NCBI GenBank assembly: GCA_016776605.1
Contig: JADHTB010000029.1
Location: 1-42,190 of the forward strand
Length of the DNA: 42,190 bases
DNA from: Alphaproteobacteria bacterium
GTDB lineage: Bacteria; Pseudomonadota; Alphaproteobacteria; GCA-2731375
Direction: 5' to 3'
Shown: piece by piece, positions 1 through 7,403 of the stretch
How the letters are laid out: every line of letters starts with the position of its first letter
Position numbering within the stretch: position 1 is the stretch's first letter
Position numbers and translations under genes: made by a program
The notes under the pieces: model-generated
What the model saw: only the letters and a program-made list of their open reading frames with translations
The model's database searches: none
What the model was told of the DNA's origin: nothing

Positions 1-420
1 AAGCCGTCCCGCCATGTGGGCCACAATCCCCTGGGCGGCTGGATGATCCTGACGCTGCTGGCGGTGCTGGCCCTGACCGTGGTAACCGGCCTGTTCGCCG
101 GCGATGATGATGAAATCGGCCCCTATGCCATACTTGTGAACCCGGATATTGCCGATGCCATGTCCGAAGTTCACGAAACGCTGTTTGGTCTGCTCATGTT
201 CCTGGTCGGGCTGCACGTCCTCGGTGTCCTGGCCGATAGCCTGCTGGGCCGCGAGAACCTGGTCCGGGCCATGTGGACAGGAAACAAGCGGGTGCCCAAA
301 AACGACCCTGGGGACGATCCCGAAACAGATGCGGCGGAACCTTCCATTTTCCGGTTCCTGACAGCGCTTATATTGGCAGCCGCGGGTCTGGCCGCGGTGA
401 TTTGGGTCGCACCTGTCTGA
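1..420 (+). CDS. Cytochrome b561-type membrane protein (C-terminal part, cut by window edge)
   Basis: The frame is open to base 1 and reads K-P-S-R-H before the internal GTG at 16, so the gene begins outside the window and only its last 139 residues are visible. The segment has the GHNPLGGWM motif followed by a membrane helix, an acidic loop, a second helix with two histidines (HETLFGLLMFLVGLHVLG) and a C-terminal helix ending WVAPV. This is the pattern of the C-terminal half of diheme cytochrome b561 / Ni-Fe-hydrogenase b-type cytochromes, which pass electrons between quinones and a periplasmic partner. The histidines in the second helix are probable heme ligands. The partner is outside the window. 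The gene converges on the Rieske oxygenase with a 15-bp gap. Confidence 0.85.
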   Translation, partial: KPSRHVGHNPLGGWMILTLLAVLALTVVTGLFAGDDDEIGPYAILVNPDIADAMSEVHETLFGLLMFLVGLHVLGVLADSLLGRENLVRAMWTGNKRVPKNDPGDDPETDAAEPSIFRFLTALILAAAGLAAVIWVAPV

Positions 421-435
421 AAGGCGGCATAGCCA

Positions 436-1749
436 TCATTCGTGTGCCCGCCCCAGCGGATCGTTGAAACGTTGCAGCATAACCTCTTCAAAGCTGGCGT
501 CCTGCTCGGCGATCCAGCTGCCGGGACGGACGCGGTAGGCGTCGGGCTGCCAGGGCGCGCCAGGTTCGCTGCCCGTTGTGGCCAGCGCCTTGGCGCCCTC
601 CAGCAGGGTCCGGCGGAAACGCACCACGGCGGCATCGGTGGCGGTTAGAATTTCCTGGCTGCGGTCAACAATAGGTCCCTGGCTACCCTGGATCATCAGA
701 TCCTGTTCCGCCAGACCCTTGACGCCGGTGTAGCTGACGTTGCGCTGCAGCTCCCGGTCAATCAGATAATCGTTGCTCCGATTGCCTAGGGGTAAATAGT
801 CGGCCCCCGTGGCGGCGATAATACCATGGCCCTGTTGCAGCTTGGCCCGCTCTTCATCCCCGATGGGACGATCGGGGTTCCAGGCATAACAATACATCCA
901 GCAGGTCTGATCGGTCACCGGCACCATTGTGAAGCCAAAATAAGTCTCGCCCGGGAAAGTCGAGGGCCCGGTGCCATTCGCCGGCACGGTAAATTGCGTA
1001 ATGCGCCAATAGTTCCGGCCATCGTCCGCCGCCCGCATACCGCCCACCACAAAGCCCGCATCGTGCTGCAGAATGGAAAATTGCGGCATCGGGTCATTGC
1101 GAATCCAGCGCAGGCGTTGTTCGTCGGCGGGCGCGTCCGGGTTTTCATTCGATGCCACGCTGGGAGCGGGCATATGCAGAAAGGAAAAATGCGAGGTATC
1201 CAGATCGCCCTCCATGATCTGGGCCCAGTTGCAGTCGACAAACTGTTTCGTGACATAGCGGCCCTCGGGCGCCATCAGGCCGAATTCGAATTGCGGCAAT
1301 TCGGGCAGACGGTTATCTGGCAAAACCTCGGCCTTGGGGCCCAGATAGGCCCACAGGATGCCGCCCCACTCCCGCGTCGGGTAGGCCTTGACCGAGACCG
1401 TTTCGTGATGGCGCGCGCCCGGCGGGATATTGGGCAGATCCACCGCCTTGCCGGCCACATCGAACTTCCAGCCGTGATAGACACAGCGCAGGCCGCATTC
1501 CTCGTTACGGCCAAAAAAAAGATCAGCGCCGCGATGGGGACAACGGGCATCAAGCAGGCCGATCTGGCCCTTGGTATCGCGAAAGGCCACCAACGCCTCG
1601 CCCATCACCGTAACGCGCAGGGGTGGGCCGTCAGGCGCCGGCAATTCCTCCACCAACGCCACCGGCTGCCAGAAACGGCGAAAATACTGCCCCATGGGCG
1701 TATCCGCGCCGGTGCGGGTCAACAGCTCGTTATCTTCGATGGAAAGCAT
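436..1749 (-). CDS. Rieske aromatic ring-hydroxylating oxygenase, alpha subunit (phthalate-dioxygenase-like)
   Basis: This 437-residue protein has a complete Rieske [2Fe-2S] site: C70-P-H72 and C89-V-Y-H92 within CPHRGADLFF and CVYHGW. A mononuclear iron site follows in GDLDTSHFSFLH (H187, H192, with D184 as the expected electron bridge). Length and spacing match the single-component alpha subunits of the phthalate 4,5-dioxygenase type, which hydroxylate or demethylate aromatic substrates using electrons from a separate reductase. No reductase or ferredoxin gene lies nearby, so the partner is encoded elsewhere. It is read divergently from the esterase across a 95-bp gap that must hold both promoters. 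The substrate cannot be named from sequence. Confidence 0.93.
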   Translation of the reverse strand: MLSIEDNELLTRTGADTPMGQYFRRFWQPVALVEELPAPDGPPLRVTVMGEALVAFRDTKGQIGLLDARCPHRGADLFFGRNEECGLRCVYHGWKFDVAGKAVDLPNIPPGARHHETVSVKAYPTREWGGILWAYLGPKAEVLPDNRLPELPQFEFGLMAPEGRYVTKQFVDCNWAQIMEGDLDTSHFSFLHMPAPSVASNENPDAPADEQRLRWIRNDPMPQFSILQHDAGFVVGGMRAADDGRNYWRITQFTVPANGTGPSTFPGETYFGFTMVPVTDQTCWMYCYAWNPDRPIGDEERAKLQQGHGIIAATGADYLPLGNRSNDYLIDRELQRNVSYTGVKGLAEQDLMIQGSQGPIVDRSQEILTATDAAVVRFRRTLLEGAKALATTGSEPGAPWQPDAYRVRPGSWIAEQDASFEEVMLQRFNDPLGRAHE

Positions 1750-1844
1750 TACCGGGTAACTCCTTTACAATGTCCCTCGACATTGTCCGATGATAGCCGC
1801 AAAACTGTCAACGGAACCTACAAACGTCAGGGAATATAATCGAA

Positions 1845-2498
1845 ATGAACGTATCTAGCATCGACGGGCCGCGCCAGCCGCCGGCCCAGGGCGGTCAGGC
1901 TGAACAATTGGTTATCCTGCTGCACGGCTATGGCGCGGACGGCGATGACCTGATCGGTCTGGCGCCCTATTTCGCCCGCGCCTTGCCCGGCGCCTATTTT
2001 GTCGCCCCGCATGCGCCAGAGCGCTGCGAGATGTCACCCACTGGCTATCAATGGTTCCCCATCAGCCAGTTTGACCCGGCCAGCCGCCTGACCGGCACCC
2101 AAGGAGCGGCACCGGTTCTGGACCAGTTCATCGATGCGGAGCTGGCCCGCCACGGCCTGGGCGAGGAAAACCTGATCCTGATCGGGTTTAGCCAAGGCAC
2201 CATGATGGCCCTGCATGTGGCCCCGCGACGGCCCCGTGCGGTGGCTGGTATTCTGGGTTTTTCCGGTCTACTGGCCGGGCCTGAATTATTGGCGGACGAG
2301 GCCATATCGAAGCCACCCATCCTGTTGATCCATGGCGATGCCGACGAAATGCTGCCGGTACAAAACCTGCACGAAGCGGTGCAGGCCCTGGGCGCGGCGG
2401 ATTTCAGCGTGGAATGGCATGTCAGCCAAGGCGCCGGCCATACCATCGCCCAGGATGGCCTGGATCTGGGCACGGCGTTCCTGCAACGGGTATTTTAG
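1845..2498 (+). CDS. Phospholipase/carboxylesterase family alpha/beta hydrolase
   Basis: The 217-residue product is a compact alpha/beta hydrolase of the carboxylesterase/acyl-protein thioesterase family. It has the oxyanion-side LLHGYGADGDDL motif (about 25-36), the nucleophile elbow GFSQG (S116), a catalytic acid in IHGDADEMLP (D167 most likely) and the histidine in GAGHT (H199). No signal peptide is seen, so it should be cytoplasmic. Length is normal for the family. It is divergent from the Rieske oxygenase and followed by a 104-bp palindromic repeat. The substrate is unknown; short-chain esters are typical for the family. Confidence 0.93.
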   Translation: MNVSSIDGPRQPPAQGGQAEQLVILLHGYGADGDDLIGLAPYFARALPGAYFVAPHAPERCEMSPTGYQWFPISQFDPASRLTGTQGAAPVLDQFIDAELARHGLGEENLILIGFSQGTMMALHVAPRRPRAVAGILGFSGLLAGPELLADEAISKPPILLIHGDADEMLPVQNLHEAVQALGAADFSVEWHVSQGAGHTIAQDGLDLGTAFLQRVF

Positions 2499-2504
2499 GC
2501 GGCT

Positions 2505-2608
2505 TAGAGCAATTTTCAATTAATTGGAGTCGCCTTCGCGACAAAAGCAATTGGTTCAATTGCTCTATTTTCAAGAGTCCGAGCGCATTTTCTTCGAATG
2601 CGCTCTAG
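2505..2608 (+). repeat. 104-bp double-hairpin interspersed repeat, copy 1 (subfamily A)
   Basis: The element begins TAGAGCAATT and ends GCGCTCTAG. Hairpin 1 spans 2505-2567 (TAGAGCAATT pairs with AATTGCTCTA) and encloses a small stem, GTCGC/GCGAC. Hairpin 2 spans 2581-2605 (GAGCGCATT pairs with AATGCGCTC). The same layout and exact length recur at 3986-4089, 5103-5206, 8627-8730 and 35640-35743. This copy lies between two rightward genes and could act as an attenuator or mRNA-stability hairpin, which is inference. Confidence 0.93.
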
Positions 2609-2627
2609 TCACTGGGGAGCGGTTGTC

Positions 2628-3173
2628 ATGAAACTTCGCAAGACCGTAATCATCAAGGAAAGCATCGAGACGGATGAAAACGGCAAAGCCTGCGGCCCGA
2701 TAACCCGGGTCGTCGCCATGGCCGTGGTGCAAAACCCATTCGCGGGCGGTTTTGTCGAGGATTTGTCGCCGCTGTTCGATCTAGGCGGCCAGCTTGGCGA
2801 GCGGCTCATGGGCCAGGCCGTGGAAATGCTGGCGGGTCCGCCCGTCAGCTATGGCAAGGCAGCCATCGTTGGCGTTGGAGGCGATTTGGAACACGGCGGC
2901 GCGATGATCCACCCGAAACTGGGCAAGCCCATGCGGGCGGCCGTTGGCGGCGGCAAGGCGCTGATCCCATCGAATGCCAAGGTGGCGGCAATTGGCGCGG
3001 CAATGGACATACCGTTGGGACATAAGGACGAGGCCTGGTCGTTCGATAATTTCGACACCATCACCGTGATGGTCGCCGATGCCCCCCGGGCGGATGAAAT
3101 CGTGCTGTGCATGGCCGTGTCCGACGGTCCACGGCCACGGCCCCGGGTCGGCGACGCGCCAATTATCGATTAG
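2628..3173 (+). CDS. AA_synth (amino acid synthesis) family protein
   Basis: The 181-residue product matches, from memory, the AA_synth family (formerly DUF1185): an N-terminal RKTVIIKESIETDENG strand, the NPFAG motif, AIVGVGGDLEHGGAMIHPKLG, and a C-terminal segment ending in a PRPRPRVGDAP turn. The ATG at 2628 is chosen because a GGGGAG ribosome binding site lies just before it; the longer reading frame would start inside the repeat. The biochemical role of the family is poorly defined. Its members often lie near amidase or other amide and ring-cleavage genes. The neighbours here do not narrow the role. Confidence 0.88.
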   Translation: MKLRKTVIIKESIETDENGKACGPITRVVAMAVVQNPFAGGFVEDLSPLFDLGGQLGERLMGQAVEMLAGPPVSYGKAAIVGVGGDLEHGGAMIHPKLGKPMRAAVGGGKALIPSNAKVAAIGAAMDIPLGHKDEAWSFDNFDTITVMVADAPRADEIVLCMAVSDGPRPRPRVGDAPIID

Positions 3174-3211
3174 GTTTTTCCAATATTCATTGAACCGCGC
3201 ATCTGGCCGGA

Positions 3212-3973
3212 TTATTTTTTGCCATCCGCCTTACCGTCCGCATAGCCCTGCATGGCCTCGTCCATGCGGCCCGAGGCGGCGATCAGGGCGTTGCCCAGCT
3301 TGCCCATCTCCAAAGCATCGATCAGCGGCATATTGCGGGCGGCGCGGTGGCTGTCCTTGGTCATGCGCACGGCATCGGGATCAAGGGCGACCAGAGCACC
3401 AACGAATTGATGCGCCACCTGGTTAAGGGCCTCGGCGCCCTCGACCAGGCGGTTGATCAGGCCCACTTCATACAGCCGCTGGGCCGGCACCAGATCACCG
3501 AACAGCAGAAATTCCAAGGCCATGCGCGGGCCGATCAACTGGCTCAACACCGGGGTATTAATCGCGGCGGGGAAGCCCCGACGCATCTCCAACGCGCCAA
3601 ATTGTGCGCCTTTTTCCGCCAATACGAAATCGCAGATCATCGCCAGGGTAAAGCCCCCCGCCACCGCATAACCTTCGACCACCGCCACGGTCGGCTTGCT
3701 CATGCGGTGGAGCAGGCGATTGACCTTGGTCCAGGTCTCGTCGGCGGCAAGGGCGGCGGCCAGGCTGCGGTCCGGCGATTGCGTCAAATCTCGCCCGGCG
3801 CAAAAATGCCCGCCCGCGCCGCGGATGACCAGACAGCGGGTGGCGCTGTCGGCTTCCGCCTCCTCGATGGCCTGGATCAAGCCGTCTATCACGTCGGCGT
3901 CCAGCGCATTGCGCTGCGTGGGGCGATTTAGGACAAGAGTGGTTGCGCCGTCCTGTTTACCGATCTGAACCAT
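3212..3973 (-). CDS. Enoyl-CoA hydratase/isomerase family protein (crotonase)
   Basis: This 253-residue crotonase-fold protein has the first oxyanion-hole segment RGAGGHFCAGRDL (51-63), the second oxyanion segment EGYAVAGGF (100-108), and FGALEMRRGFPAA, where E129 aligns with one of the catalytic glutamates of the family. These enzymes hydrate, isomerise or cleave acyl-CoA thioesters in the cytoplasm. The second catalytic glutamate is not obvious, so a hydratase assignment is tentative. The gene converges on the AA_synth gene. Its own 5' side carries a palindromic repeat in the divergent spacer toward the phosphatase gene. Confidence 0.92.
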   Translation of the reverse strand: MVQIGKQDGATTLVLNRPTQRNALDADVIDGLIQAIEEAEADSATRCLVIRGAGGHFCAGRDLTQSPDRSLAAALAADETWTKVNRLLHRMSKPTVAVVEGYAVAGGFTLAMICDFVLAEKGAQFGALEMRRGFPAAINTPVLSQLIGPRMALEFLLFGDLVPAQRLYEVGLINRLVEGAEALNQVAHQFVGALVALDPDAVRMTKDSHRAARNMPLIDALEMGKLGNALIAASGRMDEAMQGYADGKADGKK

Positions 3974-3985
3974 TGGTCACCTCCC

Positions 3986-4089
3986 CAGAGCACTTTTGAC
4001 CCAAATGTGCTCGGATTCGTTAAGAAAGAGCAATTAAACCAATCATTTCGATCGCCTTAGCGACTCCAATGAATTGAAAACTGCTCTGG
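3986..4089 (-). repeat. 104-bp double-hairpin interspersed repeat, copy 3 (subfamily A, inverted)
   Basis: Read on the minus strand it starts CAGAGCAGTTTTCAATTC and follows the consensus to a terminal hairpin GAGCAC...GTGCTC. Relative to copy 1, both partners in the terminal hairpin have changed (CGC/GCG to CAC/GTG), and the outermost pair is C/G instead of T/A, so pairing is kept. It occupies the spacer between two divergent genes, only 12 bp from the crotonase start, so here it cannot be a transcription terminator of an upstream gene. Confidence 0.9.
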
Positions 4090-4176
4090 AGGGGGTATGT
4101 TGCCCTGCCAAGGTTTCCCTGTCCAGGCGGGGTGAAGCATGGAATGATTGGGCACCAGCAACGGCGGTTCTTTTAA

Positions 4177-4791
4177 ATGACAGAAAAACGACTTTACCTG
4201 ATCCGCCACGGCCATACGGTTTGGAACGGCCCGCCCCTGCGTTTTCAGGGTCAAATGGACAGCTCCCTTTCCAAAAGCGGCCGCGACGAGGCTTTGGCGC
4301 TGGGCAAGCGTATGCCCTATCAGCCCGACCGCATCGTCTCCTCCCCCGCCCTGCGCTGCCGGCAAACCGTGGATTGTCTATTTGGCCGGCCCCCCGATGC
4401 GATCGAGCCCCGCTGTATAGAGATTGGCCTGGGCTGGTTTGAAGGTCTGTTGGCGACGGAAGTCGCCGAACGGGACGCCGATGCTGTCCGCACCTGGCAG
4501 GAAACGCCCTGGGAGGGTGCGCCCTGGGGCGGGGAAAGCCTGGAAGACCTGCAGGCGCGCGTGGTCGCCGGGATATCCGATGTCGTCGCCGGCATAGAGC
4601 CGGGGGAAAAAGTATTTCTGGCCGTCCATGGCGGCGTGCTGCGCACCTTGATCTGTTACGTCAACGACGTACCATTGTCGCAGTACACCGCCATCCCCAT
4701 GGCTAATCTGACTTTGTTGGAACTGACAGCGGAAAAACTGATCCGTGGCGGCAAAAATATTCAGAACGTCGAACCCGAAGACATGCGTTGA
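4177..4791 (+). CDS. Histidine phosphatase family protein (phosphoglycerate-mutase-like)
   Basis: This 204-residue protein carries the catalytic LIRHGHTVWNG motif, with H11 as the phospho-acceptor and R10, and the second catalytic histidine in AVHGGVLRTL near residue 150. SSPALRCRQT and LGWFEGL complete the active-site pocket. This is the cofactor-independent acid-phosphatase side of the family, which includes alpha-ribazole phosphatase and phosphoserine phosphatase types. Specificity cannot be read from the sequence and no cobalamin genes are nearby. The DUF1330 gene follows after 20 bp on the same strand, suggesting one transcript. Confidence 0.92.
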   Translation: MTEKRLYLIRHGHTVWNGPPLRFQGQMDSSLSKSGRDEALALGKRMPYQPDRIVSSPALRCRQTVDCLFGRPPDAIEPRCIEIGLGWFEGLLATEVAERDADAVRTWQETPWEGAPWGGESLEDLQARVVAGISDVVAGIEPGEKVFLAVHGGVLRTLICYVNDVPLSQYTAIPMANLTLLELTAEKLIRGGKNIQNVEPEDMR

Positions 4792-4811
4792 GATAGATTA
4801 GGAGACACGCA

Positions 4812-5105
4812 ATGGCAAAAGGCTATCTGATCGCCCAGATTGATGTGCATGACGCCGAAACCTATGCCAAGTACACAGCCCAAACCCCCGGCACCGTTGC
4901 CCCGTTCGGCGGCAAGTTTATTGTCCGGGCCGGGCAATGGGAAAGTCTGGAAGGCGCGGCACCGGGGCCACGGGTCGTGTTGATCGAATTCCCCAGCTAT
5001 GAAAAAGCCAAGGAATGGTACAATTCCGACGCCTATCAGGCCATCGTCGGTCTGCGTCAGGCCGCCTCCACGGGCAGCGCGTTTGTCATTGAAGGCGCCG
5101 ACTAG
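4812..5105 (+). CDS. DUF1330 domain-containing protein
   Basis: The 97-residue product has the ferredoxin-like alpha+beta pattern of DUF1330: KGYLIAQIDVHDAETYAKYT, the PFGGKFIVRAG turn, VVLIEFPSYEKAKEWYNSDAYQ and a final AFVIEGAD strand. The AGGAGA before the ATG is a good ribosome binding site. The function of DUF1330 is not established; the fold resembles dimeric ABM/EthD-like proteins. Its stop codon TAG is the first three bases of palindromic repeat copy 2. Confidence 0.93.
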   Translation: MAKGYLIAQIDVHDAETYAKYTAQTPGTVAPFGGKFIVRAGQWESLEGAAPGPRVVLIEFPSYEKAKEWYNSDAYQAIVGLRQAASTGSAFVIEGAD

Positions 5106-5206
5106 AGCAATTTTCAATTAATTGGAGTCGCTCTCGCGACTTAAGTGATTGGTTCAATTGCTCTATTTTTAAGAGTCTGAGCACATTTTCTTCGAATGCG
5201 CTCTAG
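5103..5206 (+). repeat. 104-bp double-hairpin interspersed repeat, copy 2 (subfamily A)
   Basis: It starts TAGAGCAATTTTCAATTAAT and ends TGCGCTCTAG. It is nearly identical to copy 1, with differences in the loop of hairpin 1 (CTCT instead of CTTC region) and in hairpin 2 (GAGCACATT/AATGCGCTC, one mismatch). The first TAG is also the stop codon of the DUF1330 gene. It separates that gene from the downstream MDR gene. Confidence 0.93.
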
Positions 5207-5237
5207 GCAGGCTGCCTCGAAAGAAAGGAGACAGGCT

Positions 5238-6212
5238 ATGAAAGCCATTCAGGTCCATGAGTTCGGCGATGCGGACGTTCTGCGATACGGGGACGTGCCC
5301 GACCCAACCGCGGGCCCCGGCCAGGTGGTGATCAAGGTTGCAGCCATTGGGGTCAATCCGGTCGACACCTATATCCGCGCCGGCGTGCATCTGATCAGGC
5401 CGGCCCTGCCTTTCATCCCGGGCAGCGATGCCGCCGGCACGGTTTTGGCGGTGGGCGATGGCGTCAGCGGCTTCAAGACCGGTGACCGGGTTTATGCCGC
5501 CGGTTCGTTGGGCGATGCGTGGGGCGATTGTTACGCCGAACAATTGCTACGGCGGGCCGAACAACTCTGCCCCCTGCCCGATAATGTCAGCTTTGCCCAG
5601 GGTGCCGCCATGGGCATCCCCTATGGCACCGCCTATCGCGCCCTGATGCAGCGCGGCGCGGCGAAGGCGGGAGAGACGGTGCTGGTGCATGGGGCCAGCG
5701 GCGCGGTGGGCACCGCCGCCCTGCAAATAGCGGCCAGCAAGGGCATTGCGGTGATCGGCACCGCCGGCAGCGAACGGGGCCTTGATCTAATCCGCGAACA
5801 TGGCGCGGGCCATGCGCTGGATCACACAAAGGCGGGCTATCTGGACGCGGTGGCGGACCTGACGGGCGGCAAGGGCCCGGACATTATTTTGGAAATGCTG
5901 GCCAATGTTAACCTGGTCAAGGATATGGAGATCGCCGCCAAATACGGCCGTATCGTGGTCATCGGCAACCGCGGCCCGGTAGAGATCAATGCCCGGGAGG
6001 CCATGATGAAGGATCTGGACATCATTGGCATCGCCCTGCCCAACACCTCGGCCGACGACATGGCCGCAATCCATGCCGCCCTCGGCAAGGGCCTGGCGGA
6101 TGGCAGCCTGAACCCGGTGATCGGCAAGGAATTACCCCTGGCGCAGGCCATCGAGGCCCACCATGCGGTGTTACGGCCCGGCGCCTATGGCAAAATCGTC
6201 CTGATACCCTGA
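5238..6212 (+). CDS. Zinc-independent MDR-family NADPH:quinone oxidoreductase-like protein
   Basis: The product has 324 residues from the ATG at 5238, which is preceded by AAAGGAG; the longer frame starts inside the repeat and is rejected. It has the GroES-like N-terminal half (GVNPVDTYIRAG, PFIPGSDAAG about 58-67) and a Rossmann nucleotide site in VHGASGAVGTAA (about 150-161). The cysteine cluster that binds structural zinc in alcohol dehydrogenases is absent, placing it with the quinone oxidoreductase (zeta-crystallin-like) branch, which reduces quinones or enones with NADPH. The next gene begins one base after the stop, so the two are very likely cotranscribed. Confidence 0.93.
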   Translation: MKAIQVHEFGDADVLRYGDVPDPTAGPGQVVIKVAAIGVNPVDTYIRAGVHLIRPALPFIPGSDAAGTVLAVGDGVSGFKTGDRVYAAGSLGDAWGDCYAEQLLRRAEQLCPLPDNVSFAQGAAMGIPYGTAYRALMQRGAAKAGETVLVHGASGAVGTAALQIAASKGIAVIGTAGSERGLDLIREHGAGHALDHTKAGYLDAVADLTGGKGPDIILEMLANVNLVKDMEIAAKYGRIVVIGNRGPVEINAREAMMKDLDIIGIALPNTSADDMAAIHAALGKGLADGSLNPVIGKELPLAQAIEAHHAVLRPGAYGKIVLIP

Positions 6213-6213
6213 T

Positions 6214-7056
6214 ATGGCCGATGCCTCGGGCGACCCAGTAGCAACCATTACCGAGGCCGAAGCCACCGGCCAGGTAGCGGATCTTTACGCCGATATCCGC
6301 GCCACCCTTGGGGTGCCCGTGGTTAATCTGATTTGGCGGCATCTAGCGGTTTTTCCAGGCGCCCTGCCCTGGGCCTGGCAGTCCCTGAAGCCGCTTTATG
6401 CCAGCGGCGCCGTCACGGCACAGGCGGCGGCCTTGCGCTCGGGCCTTGCGGTGCCGGCCCTGGCAGGGTTAAGCGGGCCGGCCCTGGGCGCCGCCGGTCT
6501 GGGGCAAGCTGACCTGGTCCAGATTACCATGATCCTGCGCAGCTATGAGCGCAGCAATGCCATGAACATCATTGCCCTGGGCGCCCTGTTGGCCCGATTG
6601 GAAGGGCAGCCGCCAACGAACGGCCAAGCCGCGCCGCCAGTGCGGAATGAGACACCTATAGACGGTGAAATGCCCACGCTATTGACTCTGGATGCCATGC
6701 CGCCCGATGTCCGCAGCCTGGTGGAAGAGCTAAACCGGATTGGCCGGCGCGACCAGATTCTGGCCAGCATGTACCGTCATCTGGCCAATTGGCCCGCTTA
6801 CCTGGCCCTGGTGCATACCCTGATCGCGCCGTTTGACGCCGCGGGCCGGTTGGAGCCGTTGATCATGGGCGTCATCGCCGAAGGCCGCAGCCGCGCCGCA
6901 CAGATTACGGACGGCCTGGCCGTGGCGGACGCCATGCCCGACGCCGTCGTTCAAGCGGACATGCGGGCCGCCCTGACGCTATTCATCGATGGCCCCATCG
7001 GCAAAATGATCACCATCGTCCCCCTGATCCGCCAGGCCATGCCCGGCCCCAACTAG
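6214..7056 (+). CDS. DehI-like (halocarboxylic acid dehalogenase family) protein
   Basis: The 280-residue protein has two related halves. ADLYADIRATLGVPVVNLIWRH...FPGALPWAWQ near the N-terminus is echoed by LVEELNRIGRRDQILASMYRH...WPAYLALVH near residue 180. This internal duplication and the sequence style match the DehI family, whose founding member hydrolyses D- and L-2-haloacids. The founding enzyme uses a catalytic aspartate; I cannot place that residue here with certainty, and many family members are unlikely to be dehalogenases. It starts one base after the MDR gene. Its TAG stop opens a short TAGAGCATTTC that resembles the end of the palindromic repeat. Confidence 0.72.
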   Translation: MADASGDPVATITEAEATGQVADLYADIRATLGVPVVNLIWRHLAVFPGALPWAWQSLKPLYASGAVTAQAAALRSGLAVPALAGLSGPALGAAGLGQADLVQITMILRSYERSNAMNIIALGALLARLEGQPPTNGQAAPPVRNETPIDGEMPTLLTLDAMPPDVRSLVEELNRIGRRDQILASMYRHLANWPAYLALVHTLIAPFDAAGRLEPLIMGVIAEGRSRAAQITDGLAVADAMPDAVVQADMRAALTLFIDGPIGKMITIVPLIRQAMPGPN

Positions 7057-7073
7057 AGCATTTCAGGTGTCAT

Positions 7074-7403
7074 ATGCAGATGAATAACATGCCGTTTGGA
7101 ACCATCGACTGGTCTTCGGTCGAGCGCACGGAACATCAAGGTGAAACAGGTTTTGCCTATTGGAAAACCGCTAATTTCGGCGATATCCGTGTCCGTATGC
7201 TTGAATACACGCCCGGCTATTTGGCTGACCACTGGTGCGTCAAAGGCCATATTCTTTTCTGCTTCGAGGGCGAGTTGCACACCGAACTTAAGGACGGTCG
7301 AACGTTTATTCTTAAGCCGGGCATGAGTTATCAAGTTGCGGACAACGCCGAACCCCATCGCTCCTCAACCTCCATGGGCGCCAAGCTTTTCGTGGTCGAT
7401 TAA
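7074..7403 (+). CDS. DHCW-motif cupin-fold protein
   Basis: The 109-residue small beta-barrel protein carries the signature ADHWCVKGHILFCFEGE (about 51-67), containing the DHCW motif that names this cupin subgroup. The first histidine and the cysteine are candidate metal ligands, and TFILKPGMSYQVAD forms the second conserved cupin strand pair. ATG codons at 7074 and 7080 are both possible starts. The role is unknown. Its TAA stop overlaps the TAA of the convergent CoA-transferase gene within the four bases TTAA. Confidence 0.88.
   Translation: MQMNNMPFGTIDWSSVERTEHQGETGFAYWKTANFGDIRVRMLEYTPGYLADHWCVKGHILFCFEGELHTELKDGRTFILKPGMSYQVADNAEPHRSSTSMGAKLFVVD

Noticed and set aside
2505..2608. Reading the palindromic repeat as an ordinary transcription terminator
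   Set aside because: A copy lies between divergent starts (3986-4089) and others lie between start and end of same-strand genes; the sequence is far more conserved than terminators need and lacks a T-run after hairpin 2.
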